A stretch of DNA of 64,000 nucleotides from Polaribacter sp. Q13 (GTDB lineage: Bacteria > Bacteroidota > Bacteroidia > Flavobacteriales > Flavobacteriaceae), in contig NZ_CP074436.1 of NCBI RefSeq assembly GCF_016858305.2, positions 268,001-332,000 on the forward strand. The letters run 5' to 3'. The first letter of the stretch is position 1. Each line of letters opens with the position of its first letter. Below the pieces are notes generated by a model, which saw nothing but the letters and a program-made list of their open reading frames with translations, was not told the origin of the DNA and did no database searches. Made by a program: the position numbers and the translations under genes. Of this stretch, positions 18,269-27,085 are shown piece by piece.

Positions 18269-19813
18269 TTAATTTATTGGGTTTGCACCTATTAAAAATA
18301 CTACAGGCATTGGTAGTTTTTGTGTAATGATATCTTTTTCGATGTTTTCTAATGTTGATGTCAATAAAATTTCATTATCTCTAGAAACATTAGAAATAGC
18401 ATTAATCGGGATGTTTGGATTGTTACAAACGGCTATTAATTTCGGAATGATTTTATCTAAACTTTTAGAGCCCATATAAAGCGCCAAAGTGTTGCCTGCA
18501 TTTAGCATTTCTGCAATTCCCTTAAGTTGTGTTGTAGAATAATCTGCAGTATGTGCTGTGCAAATTAAAAAAGCATTAGAAAAACCTCTTTCTGTAACAG
18601 GTATACTCATTGCGCTTGCTGCTGCTAAAGCTGCTGATATACCTGGAATAACTGTAAAAGGGAGTTGATGTTTCTTTAAAAAACGAACCTCTTCTGCAGC
18701 GCGACCGTAAATATATGGATCACCAGATTTTAGACGAATTACTTTGTTCCCCATTTCGCAATGTGTTTTTAGCAATTCGTTTATTTTATGCTGTCGAGCT
18801 TGTGGATCTTCTTTATCGCCAAATTTTCTACCTACATAAATACGTGCTGCAGTTGTATTGATATTCATTATTTCTTCTGATATTAAATTATCATGTAAAA
18901 TAATTTCAGCATTCTGAATGGCTTCAAAAGCTTTTAACGTTAATAAATTTTTATTACCAGGACCTGCGCCCACAATGCTTATTTCTGGCAATTTGTCTTT
19001 TGTGAAAATCAATTCTGGATTTGCAAACTGATATTCGTAATTTAAGATTGATTTCGATTTAGAATTGTCAACAATTTTAAAATCTTGGGCAGTGTTTTCT
19101 CCAAAAATAGGAGCAGGCAAGTTTAATTGTATGGCAGCGTTTTTATAATATTCCTTTCTTTTAGGATGCACATCTGCACAACCATTTATAATTTCGCCAA
19201 AACAATCTTGCTCTAAAATAGCTTCAATTAACCCAATACTATCTTTTAAGTGAATGAGGTTTACCGGAACATTCGGGTTTTTTAATTGCTTTTTGTTGGC
19301 AAGAAACCTTCCGGGATGACGTTTTGGACCAATTAATCCTGCCAAACGTAAAATAGTTAGGTTACTTCCAAAATACTGTTTTAATAATTCTTCGGCTTTT
19401 ATCAACCCAATACCAGATGCTTTTTCTGGAACACATTTTACTGTTTCGTCTATTAGATTATTGGTGTTTTGGTATACAGAAGTAGAACTTACAAAAATTA
19501 CCTTTACATTTTGGGGTGTGTGCTTTATAATTTGCGCTATCTGAAGCGGGTGTATGGTTTCAATATTATCAATCCGCTTTGGCGGAAAATTGATAATTAA
19601 CGTAGAGGTTTCATGTATAAAAGACTCCCAATCTCCAATAATTTTATCAGCTTCAATTTTTATTCTATTCGTTTGAAACGAATATTTAGAGAACGATTTT
19701 AAACTACTTAGCGAAGTTGTGCAGCCATTAATTGTGTAACCTTTTTTTTGTAGCTGTAATGCCAATGGCAATCCTAACCAACCTAAACCTAATATAGAGA
19801 TGTTTTTATTCAT
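18269..19813 (-). CDS. SDR-family NAD(P)-binding domain fused to uroporphyrinogen-III C-methyltransferase
   Basis: A 514-residue fusion. Residues 1 to about 265 form an atypical short-chain dehydrogenase/epimerase like YeeZ: ISILGLGWLGLPLA (residues 5-18) is the dinucleotide loop and VIFVSSTSVYQ carries the Ser/Tyr region. From about residue 276 a SUMT/CobA domain follows: EISIVGAGPGNKNLLTLKA, LHDNLIS, VGRKFGD, RLKSGDPYIYGRAAEE and GISAALAAAS. SUMT makes precorrin-2, the entry to corrin synthesis. In CysG the partner is instead a siroheme-synthase domain, which this N-terminus does not resemble. What the SDR domain reduces or oxidises is unknown. It overlaps the ferredoxin-like gene by 4 bases. 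Confidence 0.9.
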   Translation of the reverse strand: MNKNISILGLGWLGLPLALQLQKKGYTINGCTTSLSSLKSFSKYSFQTNRIKIEADKIIGDWESFIHETSTLIINFPPKRIDNIETIHPLQIAQIIKHTPQNVKVIFVSSTSVYQNTNNLIDETVKCVPEKASGIGLIKAEELLKQYFGSNLTILRLAGLIGPKRHPGRFLANKKQLKNPNVPVNLIHLKDSIGLIEAILEQDCFGEIINGCADVHPKRKEYYKNAAIQLNLPAPIFGENTAQDFKIVDNSKSKSILNYEYQFANPELIFTKDKLPEISIVGAGPGNKNLLTLKAFEAIQNAEIILHDNLISEEIMNINTTAARIYVGRKFGDKEDPQARQHKINELLKTHCEMGNKVIRLKSGDPYIYGRAAEEVRFLKKHQLPFTVIPGISAALAAASAMSIPVTERGFSNAFLICTAHTADYSTTQLKGIAEMLNAGNTLALYMGSKSLDKIIPKLIAVCNNPNIPINAISNVSRDNEILLTSTLENIEKDIITQKLPMPVVFLIGANPIN

Positions 19814-20616
19814 AGCGATGTTAAATCTTGACTCGTGTTTTGTAATTGAATTTTAGTACAATATTTCCAGGCCAAATTTTCTATAGAATCAAATTTGATG
19901 ATTCCCAAAACTTCTCCAAATTTATTTTTAAAACGGATACCTGTTTGGTTTACGTTTTTTTGATAAAAATATTCTGTACTAGAAATTTTAGATTGTTGTA
20001 ATTCTTTATTGTCTTTAGGCACACCAGCAATGGTAAGTGAAATACAATCGGTGGCTGTTTCTAATTCTAGCGTGTAAGTTTTAGCATAGTTTACAGCAGT
20101 TATTTCTGTAAACGGAATTGGTTTATCACCAGCCATAGATAGCGTTATTCCTTTTGGGTTTTCAGCGAAATATAAAAATAAGGGGTATAAATATTGGTCA
20201 GAACTAAAACCACGGGTAATAAGGCAATCGCCTAATTCGGTATCGTTTTTTAATTCAAACGGTTTTGGTTTAAAAGGAGGTATTTCTTTATCTGATGCAT
20301 GTTTTTGCCATCCTTTTTTAAACAATAATTCTGTTTCTAACGGACAATCATTATTTATATGTCCTTTAACAATATGAGTAATTTTTTCTGGAGTAAGTTC
20401 TTTATACCAAAATTCTCCAGGATGCACAATACAGGTTGGTGCATCTTCACATCTTCCGTTACATCTAGTTTTAATAGTATGCGTATTATTCCAATGTTCA
20501 TTGTTACGTAAATAAGCTCGAGCTTCTCTTACTACTTTTTCGCTTCCTGCTTTTTGGCAAGAACCTCCGTCGCAAAAGAAAAAAGTATGTGTTGTATTGG
20601 CTATGTTTTTTCCCAT
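19810..20616 (-). CDS. Thioredoxin-like [2Fe-2S] ferredoxin domain protein
   Basis: A 268-residue protein. The N-terminal 90 residues carry cysteines in CDGGSC (residues 15-20) and CNGRCEDAPTC (about 51-61), arranged like thioredoxin-fold [2Fe-2S] ferredoxins. A second domain (about residues 115-268) is mixed alpha/beta and contains LGDCLITRGFS and EYFYQKN; I do not recognise it. The gene lies between the TonB receptor and the SDR-SUMT fusion, with close spacing on both sides. Ferredoxin-like proteins (such as CbiW) occur in some cobalt-early operons and are thought to aid redox steps. An electron-transfer role for CbiX or corrinoid reduction is an inference. Confidence 0.75.
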   Translation of the reverse strand: MGKNIANTTHTFFFCDGGSCQKAGSEKVVREARAYLRNNEHWNNTHTIKTRCNGRCEDAPTCIVHPGEFWYKELTPEKITHIVKGHINNDCPLETELLFKKGWQKHASDKEIPPFKPKPFELKNDTELGDCLITRGFSSDQYLYPLFLYFAENPKGITLSMAGDKPIPFTEITAVNYAKTYTLELETATDCISLTIAGVPKDNKELQQSKISSTEYFYQKNVNQTGIRFKNKFGEVLGIIKFDSIENLAWKYCTKIQLQNTSQDLTSL

Positions 20617-20619
20617 GTT

Positions 20620-22875
20620 TTAAAAGAAATATGTTAAACTTATTTTTGCTAATAAAGGTGTTCCTGGTGTAAAATGTATATCATCTACAGGTTCAGGTTC
20701 TACTTTTAATTGTGAAGAATCATAAAAAACGGCTTCTGTCCATTCATTGTTAAATAGGTTTTCTACGGACAGTCCTATCTGGTATTTTGAAGTTGAATAA
20801 TTAACTACTAAATCTGTAATAAAATAATCATCAGCAAATACTGATTCATCTTCAATTAGTGGTCTTTCTCCTAAATAACGATAACGTAATGATGCTTTAA
20901 TACCGTTTTGAAAACGGAATGTTGCTCCACCGGTAGCACTAAATCTTGGAGCACTCGGAATTTTATTATCGCCTTTTGGAGCGTCTAATAAGGTTCCGTA
21001 ACTGTAATTTAAATCTGTATCTAACCAAAAGTAAGGTTGTGGTTGGTATCTAAAAGAAGCTTCTCCTCCTAAACGTTCCGAACGTCCTTTGTTTTCAAAT
21101 TCAAAACCATCAGAAACAAAAACAAATTCAGCATCACTTTTTAAATAAAAACCAGCAAGGTTACCGATTAAGTTTTTTCCTATTTTAAATTCTGTACCTA
21201 AATCATAACCAATTGCTTTTGGTAGCGGAGTTATTTCTTTATTTTTTACTGCGGCATTGGCATAATTCGAATGAAAACCAGAACTAGCTTTTGCGTATAA
21301 TTGAAGTTTTTTAGTAATATCATAAAAGATACTTATTTTAGGACTAAACCTAAAAGAACTTCTACTTCCTTCTGAAACTGTTGGGAATATTTCTTTTAAA
21401 TTAAAATCATAAAAATCACCTCTAAAACCTGCTAAAACATTTAGTTTAGGTGCAATTTGAATTCTTTCTTTTAAAAATAGACCATAATTAGTTTGTTTAA
21501 TATCAAACTGATTTACTTGTACTCTAAAAGTTCTACCAATTGTATTACTTAATCCTATTGTATTATTATTGTACTCAACAAACCAACCTAAGGTTGTTGT
21601 ACTATTTGGTAATTGAAAAGCATCTTTAAATGAAATATTACCTTTATATGCATAAATATCACGACTTTCATATTGGTGAATCATATCTCCATTTACAGGA
21701 TCGTTTTGAAAAAATGTAAAGTTTGAAAACAGATTGTATTTATTATGAACATAATACAATTGATTTGAAAGTGCTACATCATCAGAAATTTCTGAATCTA
21801 ATTGTAAATTAACATGCACTCTTTGAGTATCACCACCTTCTGTATCATCAATAGCTCCAAAACGATCTATTAAACCACTTTCTACAGCTCTTAACGGAAT
21901 TTGTCCGGAAGCATTCCAATCACTACTAAAAGTAGATATAGATGCTTTTAGTTTTTGCTTTTCTGTAAGTTCTACCGTATATTTAGAAAAAGTATTTAAT
22001 TTTCTAAGATTTTGCTTGCTATCAAAAAAACTGTTATTAAAAGTTCCTTCAATACTAATATAAGCGGTTTCGTAATTTTTGGTTAAAAAATTCTTTTTAT
22101 CTAAAAGAGAAACCATTGCTAAAGCTCTTACAAAATCATATTGACCATACTCTAATTTTACAAGATTGTCATGTAACATATCTTTAGAGGTAAATTTAGC
22201 AGCACCAGAAACCGCAAAATCTCCTATTGAAATCTCGTGCGGACCTTTAAAGTAATCTACCGTTTTAATAGTTTCTGGAATTAAAAAGTGCAAATCGGCA
22301 TATCCTTGACCATGTGCATGAGAACCTAAGTTGATACCAATATCATCCACCTGAATAGCAAAATCAGTTCCGTGATCATTATCAAAACCTCTAAGGAAAA
22401 TTTGTTCTGCTTTTCCGCCACCAGCGTGTTGTGCTATAAATAACCCTGGTACAGATTTTAAAAAATCTTGAGAACTACTTATTGGTCTTAATAATAAAGA
22501 AATTTTGGATACTTGTTGAACGCCTAAAGCTTCTTCTTTTTTAGAACTGACAACTATTTCTGATAGTTGTGTAGCTTCTCGTTCTAAAGTGATGTTTAAA
22601 TTGGAGGTAGCTTTTTTTACTGTAATTGTCTTTTGATGATAGCCAAGTAAAAGGAACGTCAATTTGATTGGAAACTTTTTAGGTTTGATAGAGAATTCAC
22701 CCATTTCGTTGGTGATTCCTAAAATAGTTTCATTGTTTACTTCAATACTTACTTGATAAATTCCACCTTTGGTGTCTTTGTTTATTACCTTTCCAGTAAT
22801 AATTCCATTTTGTGCGAATACGGACTGTGAATAAAACACATACCATACACTGCATAAAATAATTCTTTTTAACAT
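20620..22875 (-). CDS. TonB-dependent outer-membrane receptor under riboswitch control
   Basis: A 751-residue outer-membrane receptor. A signal peptide ends near AQNG (residues 21-24). A carboxypeptidase-regulatory-like domain covers about residues 25-105, a plug domain about 115-230 (FLRGFDNDHGTDFAIQVDDI, with KTVDYFKGPHEISIGDFAV), and the rest is a beta-barrel ending in an aromatic ITYFF-like strand. It is the first gene after the cobalamin riboswitch at 22971-23116, so its product very likely imports corrinoids, cobalt or a related ligand. The plug does not clearly match BtuB. Histidine-rich plug residues (NLGSHAHGQG near 172-181) could favour a metal chelate; this is an inference. Confidence 0.9.
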   Translation of the reverse strand: MLKRIILCSVWYVFYSQSVFAQNGIITGKVINKDTKGGIYQVSIEVNNETILGITNEMGEFSIKPKKFPIKLTFLLLGYHQKTITVKKATSNLNITLEREATQLSEIVVSSKKEEALGVQQVSKISLLLRPISSSQDFLKSVPGLFIAQHAGGGKAEQIFLRGFDNDHGTDFAIQVDDIGINLGSHAHGQGYADLHFLIPETIKTVDYFKGPHEISIGDFAVSGAAKFTSKDMLHDNLVKLEYGQYDFVRALAMVSLLDKKNFLTKNYETAYISIEGTFNNSFFDSKQNLRKLNTFSKYTVELTEKQKLKASISTFSSDWNASGQIPLRAVESGLIDRFGAIDDTEGGDTQRVHVNLQLDSEISDDVALSNQLYYVHNKYNLFSNFTFFQNDPVNGDMIHQYESRDIYAYKGNISFKDAFQLPNSTTTLGWFVEYNNNTIGLSNTIGRTFRVQVNQFDIKQTNYGLFLKERIQIAPKLNVLAGFRGDFYDFNLKEIFPTVSEGSRSSFRFSPKISIFYDITKKLQLYAKASSGFHSNYANAAVKNKEITPLPKAIGYDLGTEFKIGKNLIGNLAGFYLKSDAEFVFVSDGFEFENKGRSERLGGEASFRYQPQPYFWLDTDLNYSYGTLLDAPKGDNKIPSAPRFSATGGATFRFQNGIKASLRYRYLGERPLIEDESVFADDYFITDLVVNYSTSKYQIGLSVENLFNNEWTEAVFYDSSQLKVEPEPVDDIHFTPGTPLLAKISLTYFF

Positions 22876-22929
22876 AAAAAAATTAATTAAGCAGGAAGGG
22901 ATAGAAAAATATGAGTGTACATAATTCTC

Positions 22930-22950
22930 TAACTCTTTACCCGAGAGTTA
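22930..22950 (-). promoter_or_regulatory. Hairpin just downstream of the riboswitch core
   Basis: A perfect 7-bp stem (TAACTCT/AGAGTTA) closes a 7-base loop, on the minus strand CGGGTAA. It lies 20 bases after the B12 box. It could be the P13 hairpin, whose loop kisses L5 in AdoCbl riboswitches, or part of the expression platform. No U-run follows, so it is not an intrinsic terminator. Confidence 0.6.
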
Positions 22951-22970
22951 CTATTAAAAATTTTTGAAAT

Positions 22971-23116
22971 GGCAGGTCTCCTGACTTAACTTAACATTCA
23001 TTTACCTTCCCATAGATCTCTACAGTGGTGTTAAAATGATGTCTTTTTTATAAGTTTTACAGTTGCGGGAACAGTTTTGGATTTTAACCAAATTCCCTTT
23101 TAATTCCATACCCTAA
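22971..23116 (-). promoter_or_regulatory. Cobalamin riboswitch
   Basis: Read on the minus strand, the leader contains in order the elements AAAGGGAATTTGGT, a TAAAATCC segment, CTGTTCCCGCAACTGTAA, CCACTG, GGGAAGG and the B12 box AAGTCAGGAGACCTGCC (22971-22987). This order and spacing match the AdoCbl riboswitch consensus. It sits about 95 bases before the TonB receptor start. Ligand binding is expected to repress the receptor and, by readthrough, the long B12 operon behind it. Confidence 0.95.
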
Positions 23117-23145
23117 ATTAAGGATATAAGAAACCAATAACAATA

Positions 23146-23153
23146 CAAATATA
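23146..23153 (-). promoter_or_regulatory. Candidate -7 promoter element for the B12 operon
   Basis: On the minus strand the octamer is TATATTTG, a perfect match to the Bacteroidota -7 consensus TAnnTTTG, about 30 bases before the first conserved riboswitch segment. No perfect TTTG is present at the -33 position; the nearest sequence is CTTTAA at 23174-23169. The placement just ahead of the riboswitch is what makes the call. Confidence 0.5.
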
Positions 23154-23168
23154 TCGATTATATTTGAA

Positions 23169-23696
23169 TTAAAGTATGTATTTTAGTATCAGTTTGGTTC
23201 TTTTTTTAGCAGAATATTTGGGTAAAAAAACGATTTTAAATCCTTTGCTCTTATATTGTTCTAAAAGTGCTTTTTCTAGTTTTAAGCAATAATCAAATTC
23301 TTGTAACCTTTGTCCATCTTGGCAGTATATATCAAACCAAGTTGGTGCAAAAAAAATAGTGTTATGGTAAGTCTCTTTATAAGGGAAATTTTTAAGATAA
23401 CTGGGAATCATTTTGTTTTCTAAAGCTAAGTATGCTTCTAAATCTAATAGCGATCTATCACAAACTAAAGCATCACTAATTAATAATTCTTGACTCGTTA
23501 CATTGAATACCAAATCGGAGAAACGATTAAGGTTATCCCAAGGCAAACCGTTACTGTTATTTTTTTGTTCCTCTAAAATAACTTTTCTTGCTACTTCATC
23601 CATACAAGAAATAGTGTTTTTTAGAAGGTTTATAGTAGTCGTTTTCCCAGTACCTGGAGCTCCTGTAATAATGTATTTTTTTTGAAGTTTAGACAT
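23169..23696 (-). CDS. AAA_28-like P-loop NTPase in the B12 cluster
   Basis: A 175-residue P-loop protein with Walker A TGAPGTGKTTT (residues 11-21) and a mid-protein DALVCDRSLLDLEAY segment that may hold the catalytic acid. It resembles small AAA_28/kinase-like ATPases. It overlaps the cbiB start by 8 bases and is the last gene before the riboswitch. Because the bifunctional cobinamide kinase/guanylyltransferase CobU is absent from the window, this NTPase could supply a phosphotransfer step. That is only an inference; it lacks the CobU sequence pattern I would expect. Confidence 0.75.
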   Translation of the reverse strand: MSKLQKKYIITGAPGTGKTTTINLLKNTISCMDEVARKVILEEQKNNSNGLPWDNLNRFSDLVFNVTSQELLISDALVCDRSLLDLEAYLALENKMIPSYLKNFPYKETYHNTIFFAPTWFDIYCQDGQRLQEFDYCLKLEKALLEQYKSKGFKIVFLPKYSAKKRTKLILKYIL

Positions 23697-24630
23697 TCTG
23701 AAACAGTAATAAAATTGCGATACTTAAAAGACAAAATAAGATACTTACAGCATAATTAATGCGACTAACAGTTTTAATTTCTTCGTGTTTAATTACACGG
23801 TTATTACTGCCAATAAAAGGTTTTTTTAGTAATTTTCCGTGATAATAATTAGGTCCTCCAAACTGACAATCTAAAATATAGGCTAAGGCAGCTTCTGGAT
23901 AACCTGCATTTGGGCTGCTGTGTTTTTTTCCTTCTTTAAAAACAAAAGAAATTCCGCTTAATTTAAATTGAACAACCAACATTAACAGTGCGGTAATTCT
24001 AGCCGGAATATAATTGGCAACATCGTCTAATTTTGCAGCAAACTTTCCAAATGATATATAACGATCATTTTTATAACCAATCATGGAATCTAATGTGTTT
24101 ATCATTTTGTAAGCCATTACCCCAGGAATACCCAAAATTAAAAAGTAAAAAAGAGGTGCAATCACTCCATCACTTAAGTTTTCTGACATGGTTTCTAACG
24201 TGGCAATTCTAATTTGTTGTTCGCTTAAGTTATCTGTTTCCCGTCCTACAATCCAAGATAAACGTTTTCGACCGGCTTCTAAACCTTCATTTTTAAGGGT
24301 ATTAAAAACGGCGTACCCTTCTTTTATCAAGGTTTTGTTAGCAAGACAGTAAAACAACATTAATATTGAAAATAAAAGAGAGAGGATAGGGAAGTTGTAC
24401 GTATTTAATAAACGAATAATTAGGTAAGGTAATACGAAAGAAATACCAACCAATAAAATAGTTAATAGTGCGCCTTTAAGGACTTTAGAAGCACCTTTGT
24501 TTAATTTTTTTTCACCAAAAGAAATACTATTTCCGTAACCAACAATAAGGTGCGGTAATTTTTTAGGATCTCCAAAAATGGCATCTAAAGCAAAGGCAAT
24601 TATTAAGATGTAAATTGATGTTAAATCCAT
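23689..24630 (-). CDS. cbiB: Adenosylcobinamide-phosphate synthase
   Basis: A 313-residue polytopic membrane enzyme of the CbiB/CobD family, which attaches the aminopropanol (phosphate) arm to adenosylcobyrate. FALDAIFGDPKKLPHLIVGYG (starting near residue 13) and ATLETMSENLSDGVIAPLFYF (about 142-162), then SMIGYKNDRYISFGKFAAKLDD, are strong family blocks. About five hydrophobic segments are visible. It overlaps the aminotransferase-like gene by 10 bases and the NTPase by 8, so these genes form one unit. Confidence 0.95.
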   Translation of the reverse strand: MDLTSIYILIIAFALDAIFGDPKKLPHLIVGYGNSISFGEKKLNKGASKVLKGALLTILLVGISFVLPYLIIRLLNTYNFPILSLLFSILMLFYCLANKTLIKEGYAVFNTLKNEGLEAGRKRLSWIVGRETDNLSEQQIRIATLETMSENLSDGVIAPLFYFLILGIPGVMAYKMINTLDSMIGYKNDRYISFGKFAAKLDDVANYIPARITALLMLVVQFKLSGISFVFKEGKKHSSPNAGYPEAALAYILDCQFGGPNYYHGKLLKKPFIGSNNRVIKHEEIKTVSRINYAVSILFCLLSIAILLLFQNV

Positions 24631-25628
24631 TTTTTTAAAGCTTCAATTAATATGTTATTAGCTTCTTTACTTTGAGTAGAAAGCCGAATATATTCTCCTT
24701 CTAATCCATTAAAGTTTGTAGCGTCTCTTATAAGAATTTGATGTTGTGTACTTAAATATTCTTTAAGTTTTTTTGCTGATGTACGCTGTAATTCAACTAA
24801 AAAATAAGAAGTAGTACTATCACAAACTTTTATGCCTTCTATGGCGGTAAGTTGTTCTTTAAAAAAAGCAGTTTCTTCTATTAACTCAGTACAATTAAAT
24901 TGAAGGTTTTTATAATTGTTAAAAATATATTCTCCTGCTTTTATTGCCAATAAATTTACGCTCCAAGGCATTTTTAAAGCTAAAAGATTGGTAATATTTA
25001 AGGGATCTGAAACTACATAACCAAGACGCAAACCCGGAATGGTAAATGTTTTTGTTAAGGAACGGACAACTATTACATTGATGTACTTTTCTGTTAATGA
25101 AACAATAGATTCTGTACTGTTAGTAAACTCGATATAAGCTTCATCAATAATAAAAGTAGTATCTGGTTTTTGTTGAAAAAGAAGTTCTAATTCGCTTTTA
25201 GAAAAAATAGCTCCCGTAGGATTGTTAGGATTGCAAATAAAAACTAAATCGGCATTGGTTTTATGTATTTCTGATCTAGAAATTAACTCGTATTTTAATT
25301 TAAATATTTTACAAGCATCTTCATATTCCGAAAAAGTTGGTGCAACAATTGCTGCCTTTTTATCAGAAAAAAACTGAGCAATGAGATAAAAAGCTTCGGT
25401 TGCCCCGTTGGTAAACAAAAACTGATCGTTTTTAAGGTTGAATTTTTTAGCAGCCAATTTATTCAATTCACTTGCAGCAGGAGAAGGGTAACTTTGTATT
25501 AAACGAACGTGCTTTGAAACCTCATCAAGCAGCGCTTTAGAGCATCCTTTATAATATACATTAGAACTGAAGTTGTGCTTAATCTCGCCTTCAATTAAAT
25601 GAAGATCATCGCCGTGGCCATTTAGCAT
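24621..25628 (-). CDS. cobD: Threonine-phosphate decarboxylase-like class I/II aminotransferase
   Basis: A 335-residue PLP enzyme related to histidinol-phosphate aminotransferase. The start MLNGHGDDLHL is typical of L-threonine-O-3-phosphate decarboxylase (Salmonella CobD, also named CobC elsewhere). NPNNPTGAIF, FIIDEAYIEF and VVRSLTKTFTIPGLRLGY follow, with the PLP lysine at K193 in SLTKTF. The enzyme would make (R)-1-aminopropan-2-ol phosphate for CbiB, which is encoded next. It overlaps cobQ by 7 bases. A true aminotransferase is possible, but the cluster favours the decarboxylase. Confidence 0.9.
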   Translation of the reverse strand: MLNGHGDDLHLIEGEIKHNFSSNVYYKGCSKALLDEVSKHVRLIQSYPSPAASELNKLAAKKFNLKNDQFLFTNGATEAFYLIAQFFSDKKAAIVAPTFSEYEDACKIFKLKYELISRSEIHKTNADLVFICNPNNPTGAIFSKSELELLFQQKPDTTFIIDEAYIEFTNSTESIVSLTEKYINVIVVRSLTKTFTIPGLRLGYVVSDPLNITNLLALKMPWSVNLLAIKAGEYIFNNYKNLQFNCTELIEETAFFKEQLTAIEGIKVCDSTTSYFLVELQRTSAKKLKEYLSTQHQILIRDATNFNGLEGEYIRLSTQSKEANNILIEALKKWI

Positions 25629-27085
25629 ATTTCTGAGCTGTTTTTTACAATCGTTTCCATGTCTAAATTTTCATCGATCCAATCTGCTAATTTATCAAAT
25701 TGTTGGGCTTTAAATTCCTTGTAGTTTATAGCTGTTGCGTTCGGGAATTTTAATTGCAACAATTCGGTAACTACGTCTTGGTTATCAAAAATACCGTGTA
25801 GGTAAGTTCCCCAGCTTTTATCACCATCAAAAAAACCTTCATATTCACCTTCAATAAGGTTTAAATGTTTGTTTTTGGGTACAGTAGTTTCTCCCATGTG
25901 GATTTCATAACCTTCACAAGATTCGTTATAATCTTTAAATTGAAAATTACGTTGTATGGTTTGTTTTGTTTTGGAAAGAGTTGTTTCAATATCAAACAAA
26001 CCTAAACCTTCTTCTGAATTTACATTACTTTCTACAGAAAAAGGATCATTAATAACATTTCCTAACATTTGATATCCACCACAAATTCCGATAATAGGAA
26101 TGTGCTTATATTGTTCTTTTATAATAGTATCTAAATCTTCTTTTTTTAAAGCAATTAAATCTTCAATCGTATTTTTAGTACCCGGAATGATGATAACATC
26201 TGCTTTGTTTAATTCTTCGGCATCTCTTGTAAAATACAGGTTGATGAGTGGTTCTTGCTCTAAGGCCTGAAAATCTGTATAATTAGACATGTAATAAAGT
26301 TTTACTACAGCAATATTTAATTTATGGTCTATAGCTGTTCTTGCTCTAAGATTCAACGCAACCGAATCTTCTTCTTCTATAATAATGTCTGTAGCGTATG
26401 GTAAAACACCTAAAATGGGAATCCCTGTGAGTTCTTCTAATTTCTTTTTTCCATCAACAAATAAAGAAGGATCACCTCTAAATTTGTTAATAATAATTCC
26501 TTTTACCAATGTACGTTCCCAATCTTCTAGCAATGCTATAGTGCCGTATACGCTTCCAAAAACACCACCTTTATCAATATCTGCCACTAAATATACACAA
26601 GCATTTGCTGCTGCTGCCATACGCATGTTTACAATATCTCTATGTTTTAAATTGAGTTCGCTAATGCTTCCAGCACCTTCCATTACAATCGGGTTGTGCT
26701 TGGTAGCTAATTCTTTAAAAGAATTTTTAGCTTCTTCAAAAAGATGTTTTTTATCATTGCCTAAAAAATATTCTTTAGCGGTTTGGTCACCAATTGGTTT
26801 TCCATGTAAAATAACTTGCGATTTATTTACAGAAGATGGTTTTAATAAAATGGGATTCATTTCTACCGTTGGCGGAATTCCGCAGGCCTCTGCTTGTACT
26901 GCTTGGGCTCTTCCAATTTCTAGATTATCTGGTGTAGAAAAACTATTTAAAGACATGTTTTGTGCTTTAAAGGGAGCAGGCGTGTATCCTTTTTGTTTCA
27001 ACCATCTACAAATTCCAGTTGTTATCCAGCTTTTACCAACATCAGAACCTGTACCAACTAACATGATAGGTTGTAACTTTTTCAT
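25622..27085 (-). CDS. cobQ: Cobyric acid synthase
   Basis: A 487-residue glutamine-dependent amidotransferase that amidates side chains b, d, e and g. The N-terminal ATPase loop is MLVGTGSDVGKSWITTG, followed by FKAQNMSLNSF and EMNPILLKP. The class I glutaminase domain has its cysteine in IIGICGGYQMLG and a late His in YLHGIFDN. I start it at the ATG at 27085-27083, giving MKKLQPIMLVGTG; the frame stays open nine codons further to a TTG at 27112, which adds residues unlike the family. It is the first gene of the four-gene unit upstream of the riboswitch. No B12 riboswitch was found ahead of it. Confidence 0.95.
   Translation of the reverse strand: MKKLQPIMLVGTGSDVGKSWITTGICRWLKQKGYTPAPFKAQNMSLNSFSTPDNLEIGRAQAVQAEACGIPPTVEMNPILLKPSSVNKSQVILHGKPIGDQTAKEYFLGNDKKHLFEEAKNSFKELATKHNPIVMEGAGSISELNLKHRDIVNMRMAAAANACVYLVADIDKGGVFGSVYGTIALLEDWERTLVKGIIINKFRGDPSLFVDGKKKLEELTGIPILGVLPYATDIIIEEEDSVALNLRARTAIDHKLNIAVVKLYYMSNYTDFQALEQEPLINLYFTRDAEELNKADVIIIPGTKNTIEDLIALKKEDLDTIIKEQYKHIPIIGICGGYQMLGNVINDPFSVESNVNSEEGLGLFDIETTLSKTKQTIQRNFQFKDYNESCEGYEIHMGETTVPKNKHLNLIEGEYEGFFDGDKSWGTYLHGIFDNQDVVTELLQLKFPNATAINYKEFKAQQFDKLADWIDENLDMETIVKNSSEIC

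Noticed and set aside
18269..19813. CysG-type siroheme synthase
   Set aside because: The N-terminal half has SDR-type motifs (GLGWLG, SSTSVY) and not the precorrin-2 dehydrogenase/ferrochelatase pattern.
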